IMG/VR virus record: IMGVR_UViG_3300025120_000121
Span: 1-44,493 of that record
Direction: 5' to 3' (one strand)
Source: a virus
Length of the DNA stretch: 44,493 nucleotides
Made by a program: the position numbers and the translations under genes
Part shown: positions 39,401 through 44,493 of the stretch, in pieces
Position numbering within the stretch: position 1 is the stretch's first letter
Layout: each line of letters starts with the position of its first letter
The notes under the pieces: generated by a model
Told to the model about the DNA's origin: nothing
Seen by the model: the letters and a program-made list of their open reading frames with translations, nothing else
Databases searched by the model: none

Positions 39401-40167
39401 TGTCAAATGCAGTAAAGACTAAGGGCGACACTAAAGTTGCTACACTAGATATGGATATGTTTGAGCAAGATGCGGGTGCGGGATTAAATAATCTTGGTAC
39501 TGAGGATTTAGCTCTACCTTTCCTAAAGGTATTGTCAAAGCAAAGTGATGAGCTTGATGATATAGATGGCGCAAAAGCCGGTGACATTTTAAATACTGTT
39601 ACCAATACTTTGTACAAGGGTAAAATTAATGTTGTGCCCTGTGCGTACCAAAGGCGTTTTATTCAATGGCAACCAAGAGGTACCGGATCAGGTGCACCTG
39701 TCGGTATCTTTAATCCTACGGATGATATGCCTGAGACAAGCCGTTCTTCTGAAGATAATAAAGAATATCTTACAGATGGTAGCGGAGACTATATGGAACA
39801 AACCTGTCAATGGTATGTTAAAGTAGTTGAAGATGATGGTACTTCGTCTAATGCATTGATTGCCATGAAGTCAACACAACTTAAAAAATCCCGTAAGTGG
39901 ATGTCTATGATTATGTCTAGACAAATGACTGGTAAGAACGGACCTTTCACGCCACCTATGTATTCACACGTTTACTCTCTTACAACGCATGCTGAAGAAA
40001 ACAGCAAGGGTAAATGGCATGGATGGGAAATGTCTTTAGAAAAACAAGTTGGGGATATTAATCTTTATAACTCAGCAAAAACATTTGCTGAGTCGGTTGA
40101 TAAAGGTGATGTCAACGTCAAGCACACCCAAGAGGGCGAAGGTCAAAACGAAAATATTCCTTTTTAA
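39400..40167 (+). CDS. Candidate single-strand DNA-binding protein
   Basis: A 255-aa protein. Its body has LPFLKVLSKQSDELDDIDGA, INVVPCAYQRRFIQWQPR (about residues 76-93), the aromatic/charged patch YMEQTCQWYVKVVEDDG, a basic LKKSRKWMSMIMSRQ segment and a final acidic, disordered tail ending NENIPF. The ending is like the DDDIPF tip with which bacterial single-strand binding proteins recruit partners. Many exposed aromatics and Lys/Arg would fit DNA binding. Family identity is not certain. It starts in a 1-base overlap with the previous gene and is followed by a strong terminator. Confidence 0.65.
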   Translation: MSNAVKTKGDTKVATLDMDMFEQDAGAGLNNLGTEDLALPFLKVLSKQSDELDDIDGAKAGDILNTVTNTLYKGKINVVPCAYQRRFIQWQPRGTGSGAPVGIFNPTDDMPETSRSSEDNKEYLTDGSGDYMEQTCQWYVKVVEDDGTSSNALIAMKSTQLKKSRKWMSMIMSRQMTGKNGPFTPPMYSHVYSLTTHAEENSKGKWHGWEMSLEKQVGDINLYNSAKTFAESVDKGDVNVKHTQEGEGQNENIPF

Positions 40168-40179
40168 CTTTGCTTAACT

Positions 40180-40206
40180 GTGGCGGGGCAACCCGCCACT
40201 TTTTTT
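40180..40206 (+). terminator. Strong rho-independent terminator before the primase gene
   Basis: GTGGCGGG (40180-40187) pairs with CCCGCCAC (40192-40199) around a GCAA tetraloop, followed by seven Ts (40200-40206). It lies 12 bases past the stop of the candidate ssDNA-binding gene and 10 bases before the primase start, so the upstream genes could be made in excess over the primase. Confidence 0.9.
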
Positions 40207-40216
40207 GGGTGTATAA

Positions 40217-41749
40217 ATGTCAATAAAAAAGTTTGCCACAATCTTTGACGGCTTGGAAGAAGCCTTTGGTACGTTTGAAATACAAAAGCAAAATGCCAGT
40301 GGAAAGAGCATGGGTCAGGCAAGGATTGTTAGAGAAGAAAGAACCAGTGATAATTGGAAGGGGCACCTAAGTGGTAAAGGTGATTCTGTTGGTATTATTC
40401 CTATTAATGCTGAGAATAAATGTAAATGGGGTTGCATCGATATAGATCAATATAATCTAGATCATAAGAACCTTATTTCAAAGATTAGAGATTTAAAGCT
40501 ACCCTTGGTAGTTTGTCGCTCCAAGTCAGGCGGTGGCCATGTGTTTTTATTCTGCAAAGAATGGATGCCGGCTAAAGAGTTACAGCAAGTTTTAAAACAT
40601 CTTGCTTCTGCACTTGGCTACAGCGATTGCGAAATATTTCCAAAACAGGTCAAGTTGCAGTTAGATCGTGGGGATGTAGGTAATTTTTTAAACATGCCCT
40701 ACTACAACGCTGAGAGTGGCTTACGCTACGCTATCAAAGATGATGGATCTGCGGCTACGCTCAAAGAGTTTTTTGCCCTGTATGATAAATATGTTCAGAC
40801 AAAAGAACAGATACTTGCTTTAGAAGTTGATAAAACCAAGACGATGCCGGCACCGGATGGTCCACCATGTATACAGCATCTTTGCACACAGGGCTTTCCG
40901 GAAGGGACACGGAACAACGGTCTTTTTAACTGTGGTGTTTACCTTCGTAAAGCTTTTCCGGATACCTATGAGACAGAACTACTTAGCTACAACATGAAAT
41001 ACATGAGCCCACCGCTTCCCTTGAGTGAGGTTAACATCATAGCAAAACAGCTTAACCGCAAAGACTACGCTTACAAGTGCACCGATGCACCAATAAAAGA
41101 TTTTTGTAATAAAGAAGTTTGTAAGACAAGAAAGTTTGGGGTAGGCAACTCTGCCAACCAAGCGACACTTGCCAATCTTCGTAAATACGCTTCTATACCG
41201 CCTATATGGTTTATGGATGTAAATGGAGAGCCTTTGGAGCTTGACACAGATAGTCTGCTTAACCAGAATGCTTTCCAAAAGTGTTGTGTAGAACAGCTAA
41301 ACTTTCTACCGCCCACGGGCTCCAAGCCTATGTGGGAGAACCGCATGAATGCTTTGTTGCAGAATATGACAGAGACAGAAGGTAGTGTTATAGAAACATC
41401 TACCGATAGTTCTATTGATGGAGCCTTCTACGAATACTTGGAGGACTTCTGTCGTAACATGCAGACAGCACAGGACAAGGAAGAGATACTACTACGCCGT
41501 CCATGGACAGATGAAGAGCAGAACCTGACTTACTTTCGCCTTCGTGACTTTGAAAACTTTCTCAAGCGTAATCGTTTCTTTGATTTTAAGACACATAAGA
41601 TAGCCCAACGCCTACGGGACATAAACGGCGAAGCACAAGTATTAAGAATAAAAGGACGTTTGGTGCGTGTATGGGTCATACCCGCATTTGACAAAACTGT
41701 AACCGATTTAGATCCACCTGATTTTAGTGATGGGGAGGCCCCGTTTTAA
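40217..41749 (+). CDS. Archaeo-eukaryotic-type primase (TOTE-like)
   Basis: A 510-aa protein. The N-terminal part has the AEP-type catalytic motifs: the acidic pair in GCIDIDQYN (D75, D77), SKSGGGHVFLF (S104-H108) and GNFLNMPYYN as the third motif. The central region has a Cys-rich element (CTDAPIKDFCNKEVCKTRKFG), as in primase C-terminal domains. The C-terminal part is helical with an acidic tail ending DGEAPF. It would make primers for the family A polymerase next door. The start follows a terminator by 10 bases and uses GGGTG as a weak ribosome binding site. It overlaps the helicase start by 1 base (TAATG). Confidence 0.82.
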   Translation: MSIKKFATIFDGLEEAFGTFEIQKQNASGKSMGQARIVREERTSDNWKGHLSGKGDSVGIIPINAENKCKWGCIDIDQYNLDHKNLISKIRDLKLPLVVCRSKSGGGHVFLFCKEWMPAKELQQVLKHLASALGYSDCEIFPKQVKLQLDRGDVGNFLNMPYYNAESGLRYAIKDDGSAATLKEFFALYDKYVQTKEQILALEVDKTKTMPAPDGPPCIQHLCTQGFPEGTRNNGLFNCGVYLRKAFPDTYETELLSYNMKYMSPPLPLSEVNIIAKQLNRKDYAYKCTDAPIKDFCNKEVCKTRKFGVGNSANQATLANLRKYASIPPIWFMDVNGEPLELDTDSLLNQNAFQKCCVEQLNFLPPTGSKPMWENRMNALLQNMTETEGSVIETSTDSSIDGAFYEYLEDFCRNMQTAQDKEEILLRRPWTDEEQNLTYFRLRDFENFLKRNRFFDFKTHKIAQRLRDINGEAQVLRIKGRLVRVWVIPAFDKTVTDLDPPDFSDGEAPF

Positions 41750-43290
41750 TGTTTAGAATATTCGGACCACCAGGGACTGGTAAGACTACAACGCTATTGA
41801 ATATGGTAGAGAAGCAGATGGAAGACGGCATACTACCCAGTCAGATTGCTTTCTTGGCCTTTACACGAAAAGCTGCGAAAGAAGCAAGGGAACGTGCATC
41901 GAAACGATTTAAGCTTAACATGGATAAAGACCTGTTTTATTTTAAAACTCTTCATAGCTTTGCTTTTGCCATGTCCGACATACAATCGACACAGCTTATG
42001 AAAAACGATCACATGGACGAGCTTAGTACTATTATAAAGTTTAATCTTAGAGGTTCCCAAAATGGAAGCTTTGGGGATACACCGACTGTCAGCGAAAATC
42101 CTATTATGCGTATCATACAGTTAAGCCGTTTACTGAGAGAGCCTTTGGAAAATACTTACCGGCGTGTGTCTTTCTCAGCTGACTTTACACCTTTTATAGA
42201 GGTAGACTATATAGCCAAGTGCTATCGAAAGTATAAGAAACAGCGATATCTTTTTGACTATACCGATATACTGGAGCGGTTTGTCGAGAAGGAAGGCTCT
42301 TTCTGTCCTAACTTTAAAGTATGTTACATAGACGAAGCACAGGACTTGTCGCCTCTGCAATGGGAAATGATAGAATTTATTAATAAACGCTCTGATAAAA
42401 TGTATCTTGCCGGAGATGATGACCAAGCTATTTATCGATGGGCGGGTGCTTCTGTTGAATCGTTTATATCGATGCAAGGTGTATCCGATCATTTACTACG
42501 TTCCTATCGTGTTCCTAAATCAGTACACCGCGTAGCTGACAGGATAGTCCGGCGTATAAAAAACAGACGCTCCAAGCTCTATACACCAAAGGAAGGTTCT
42601 GCGGGTTTGGTTAAACGTGTCTCAGCCCCAAGCTCTGTCGATATGAGTGAAGGCGAATGGCTTGTACTGGCACAATGTAATTATATGCTCATATCAATAG
42701 CAGACATGTTGAGAAGTCAGGGTCTGCTTTTTGAGCTACATGGCAAACGGAGCATAAGCGATAAGATTACAACAGCTGTCCGTGCGTGGGAAACATTACG
42801 AAACGGCAAACAGATTGATCTACAATCTGTGAAAACGATGTATACCTACATGCGAACCAATACACGCGTAAAACGTGGGTTTAAAAAAATTACAGCGACC
42901 ACGGAGAACCCGTTGTACAGTATTGAAGACTTACAACAAAACCACGGCCTTCTTGCCAATGTCGGTATGATATGGCATGTGGCCTTAGACGGGTTGCCTG
43001 AAACTGAGTCTGCGTATCTTACGGCCATGCTTCGTAGGAAAGAAAAGATTACAAGCGAACCACGGATCAAGGTTTCTACCATACATGGTGCCAAGGGCGG
43101 AGAAGCTGACAATATTCTGCTTCTGACTGATATCTCACCAACAGCGGACAATTCTCGTCTTGCGGGAGACGAACATGCCCAACAGCTAGACGATGATCTA
43201 CACCGGTTATTCTATGTAGCCGTAACACGAACCAAAGAAAACCTTTATCTGGTAGACCCAGATGACCAACTAAGGAGTTATTCAATATGA
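41749..43290 (+). CDS. Superfamily 1 UvrD-type helicase
   Basis: A 513-aa protein. Motif I is GPPGTGKTTT (about residues 6-15), with FLAFTRKAAKEARERA (motif Ia), FKTLHSFAF, YIDEAQDLSPLQWEMI (motif II), LAGDDDQAIYRWAGA (motif III) and SYRVPKSVHRVADRI (motif IV). Near the C-terminus are STIHGAKGGEADNILLL (motif V) and RLFYVAVTRTKENLYLV (motif VI). This is a complete set for a UvrD/Rep-like 3'-5' helicase. It unwinds DNA in replication and is encoded directly with the primase by a TAATG overlap and ends in an ATGA with the next gene. Confidence 0.92.
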   Translation: MFRIFGPPGTGKTTTLLNMVEKQMEDGILPSQIAFLAFTRKAAKEARERASKRFKLNMDKDLFYFKTLHSFAFAMSDIQSTQLMKNDHMDELSTIIKFNLRGSQNGSFGDTPTVSENPIMRIIQLSRLLREPLENTYRRVSFSADFTPFIEVDYIAKCYRKYKKQRYLFDYTDILERFVEKEGSFCPNFKVCYIDEAQDLSPLQWEMIEFINKRSDKMYLAGDDDQAIYRWAGASVESFISMQGVSDHLLRSYRVPKSVHRVADRIVRRIKNRRSKLYTPKEGSAGLVKRVSAPSSVDMSEGEWLVLAQCNYMLISIADMLRSQGLLFELHGKRSISDKITTAVRAWETLRNGKQIDLQSVKTMYTYMRTNTRVKRGFKKITATTENPLYSIEDLQQNHGLLANVGMIWHVALDGLPETESAYLTAMLRRKEKITSEPRIKVSTIHGAKGGEADNILLLTDISPTADNSRLAGDEHAQQLDDDLHRLFYVAVTRTKENLYLVDPDDQLRSYSI

Positions 43291-43562
43291 AGAAACCATT
43301 AATTTATGTAACTTGTGCCACGGCTACCGAACCAATCAATATAAATATACTACACAATGATGGTAGTGGTAATTTTGTCCGTTATGATTTAGATCCTTAT
43401 AAAGCTCTAACCATAGCCGCAGATTTAATTCAATTCTATAAATGGAAAGCAAAAGAAGGACTAACTGATGACTTTACAAATGGCAATGTTCACTCCAAAG
43501 ACGGAATGGATACCTCCAAGCGAATTACCCGACCTATCAAAAGCAAAAGAAATAGCGATTGA
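43287..43562 (+). CDS. Small unknown protein overlapping the polymerase start
   Basis: A 91-aa protein that starts in an ATGA overlap with the helicase gene. Residues 1-60 form a compact domain (LIYVTCATATEPININILHN; YKALTIAADLIQFYKWKAKE), and the last 30 residues are basic and polar. The last 95 bases are read in a different frame by the polymerase gene. I do not recognise a family. Since the overlap is long, the C-terminal part may be under constraint from the polymerase frame. Probably real, given the tight coupling. Confidence 0.65.
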   Translation: MKKPLIYVTCATATEPININILHNDGSGNFVRYDLDPYKALTIAADLIQFYKWKAKEGLTDDFTNGNVHSKDGMDTSKRITRPIKSKRNSD

Positions 43563-44493
43563 TGTAGAAACACGCGATCCTAACATAAAAACCTTAGGCC
43601 CCGGATGGGCTCGTAAAGATGGTGAGATAGTCGGGTATGCTGTTGCAACCTCCGAATGGAAAGGGTATCTTCCCGTATCACATTATGGCGGGGGTAACCT
43701 TGATAAACGCATTATCGAAAACTGGTTACGGCCCATGTTGGGTTCACCCGCCACCAAAATCATGCACAATGCACAGTATGACCTTGGTTGGCTACGGGCG
43801 ACCGGCTTTGAAGTCAAGGGACGTATCATTGATACAATGCTTACAGCTTCCTTACTGGACGAAAACAGGTTTAGCTACAGCCTGAACGCTCTATCTTACG
43901 ACTATCTCAACAAAACCAAGTCAGAGAAAGCTTTGCAAGAAGCTGCGAAATCTTTTGGTGTAGACCCGAAAGCAGAAATGTGGAAGCTACCGGCCATGTA
44001 TGTTGGTCCTTACGCAGAGACAGATGCAGAGTTAACACTAGAGTTATGGAACATCTTTAAGAATAAGTTATCCGAAGAAGAGCTATGGACAGTCCACGGC
44101 TTGGAGACAGATTTACTTCCTTGTCTTGTCGATATGACCTTACGCGGAGTGCGTATAGATTTAGATGGCGTAGAGAGAACCAAGCAACATCTTCTCAAGG
44201 AAGAAAAGAAAACCTTGTCACAGATAAAACATGTTGTTGGCTTTGACGTAGAGATATGGGCGGCTCAGTCGCTTGCCAAAGCCTTTGATGAAGTGGGCCT
44301 TGCCTATCCCAAGACAGAAAAAAAGGCTCCTTCGTTTACAAAAGCCTTTCTGTCAGAGAGCAAACATGACCTACCACAACTGGTTGTCCGTGCAAGAGAG
44401 CTTAATAAAACCAATGGTACGTTTATTACAACGATACAAAAGCATGTTGCCCATGACGGACGTATCCACAGTCATATCAATCAGATACGATCT
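43468..44493 (+). CDS. DNA polymerase I family, N-terminal exonuclease part (cut by window end)
   Basis: The frame is open to the last base, giving 342 residues, so the gene is truncated here. The visible part is a DnaQ/Klenow-type 3'-5' exonuclease: ExoI AIDVETRD (D32, E34), ExoII HNAQYDLGWL (N101, D105) and ExoIII YAETDAELT (Y182, D186). A Pol I-type helical region follows (EEELWTVHGLETDLLPCLVD and MTLRGVRIDLDGV), and the polymerase domain must continue beyond the window. The start at 43468 has GAAGGA 7 bases upstream; later in-frame ATGs at 43480 and 43486 are possible. It would be the replicative polymerase. Confidence 0.92.
   Translation, partial: MTLQMAMFTPKTEWIPPSELPDLSKAKEIAIDVETRDPNIKTLGPGWARKDGEIVGYAVATSEWKGYLPVSHYGGGNLDKRIIENWLRPMLGSPATKIMHNAQYDLGWLRATGFEVKGRIIDTMLTASLLDENRFSYSLNALSYDYLNKTKSEKALQEAAKSFGVDPKAEMWKLPAMYVGPYAETDAELTLELWNIFKNKLSEEELWTVHGLETDLLPCLVDMTLRGVRIDLDGVERTKQHLLKEEKKTLSQIKHVVGFDVEIWAAQSLAKAFDEVGLAYPKTEKKAPSFTKAFLSESKHDLPQLVVRARELNKTNGTFITTIQKHVAHDGRIHSHINQIRS

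Overview
The window is almost certainly part of a lytic-type tailed phage genome from a marine (or at least aquatic) bacterial host, probably an uncultured, short-tailed (podovirus-like) phage. The evidence is a long co-directional block containing terminase large subunit, a P22-type portal, GroES-like co-chaperonin, scaffold, capsid, P22 gp4/gp10-like and SU10-type adaptor proteins, tail fibres, very large internal virion proteins and a muramidase, with no tape-measure gene. The gene order and several small protein families resemble phages of abundant marine alphaproteobacteria (HMO-2011-like phages of SAR116/SAR11). That placement comes from memory of the families and was not checked by search. 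No integrase, repressor gene, tRNA, IS element or CRISPR array was seen.

Layout. 1-409: a GC-richer, mostly non-coding entry segment with a truncated reading frame and short direct repeats. 410-4835: packaging (TerL, two small genes, portal). 4832-7333: tightly overlapping small genes, many strongly basic and several with membrane segments, including an EF-hand membrane protein and a GTA-type holin candidate; a structured leader (6461-6580) precedes the holin. 7326-10720: GroES-like protein, scaffold, head proteins and major capsid protein, closed by a strong terminator (10741-10770). 10836-15333: decoration-like proteins, a coiled-coil membrane protein, a Lys/Gly/Met repeat protein and head-tail adaptors. 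15344-22636: a receptor-recognition cassette with an S74-type fibre, C1q-like and other small attachment proteins, a fibre chaperone and a second fibre. 22676-25508: gp10-like tail stabilisation protein and small partners. 25518-35004: internal/ejection proteins. 35007-37321: GH108 muramidase and three unknown genes.

The replication side begins at a single inverted gene, a SNF2-type helicase on the minus strand (37289-38725). It faces away from the rightward replication genes (38822 to the end) across a 96-bp intergenic region with overlapping divergent promoter-like sequences and a shared 13-bp dyad. Rightward come an unknown acidic/helical protein, a candidate single-strand DNA-binding protein with an SSB-like C-terminus, a terminator, an archaeo-eukaryotic-type (TOTE-like) primase, an SF1/UvrD-type helicase, a small unknown gene and the exonuclease half of a family A DNA polymerase cut by the window end.

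The least explained items are a 7-copy ~38-43 residue repeat in the 992-aa virion protein that recurs as a single copy in the 183-aa protein 5 kb away, the switch-like divergent promoter, and the competing RNA pairings upstream of the holin. All family assignments come from reading motifs by eye; no database search was run.
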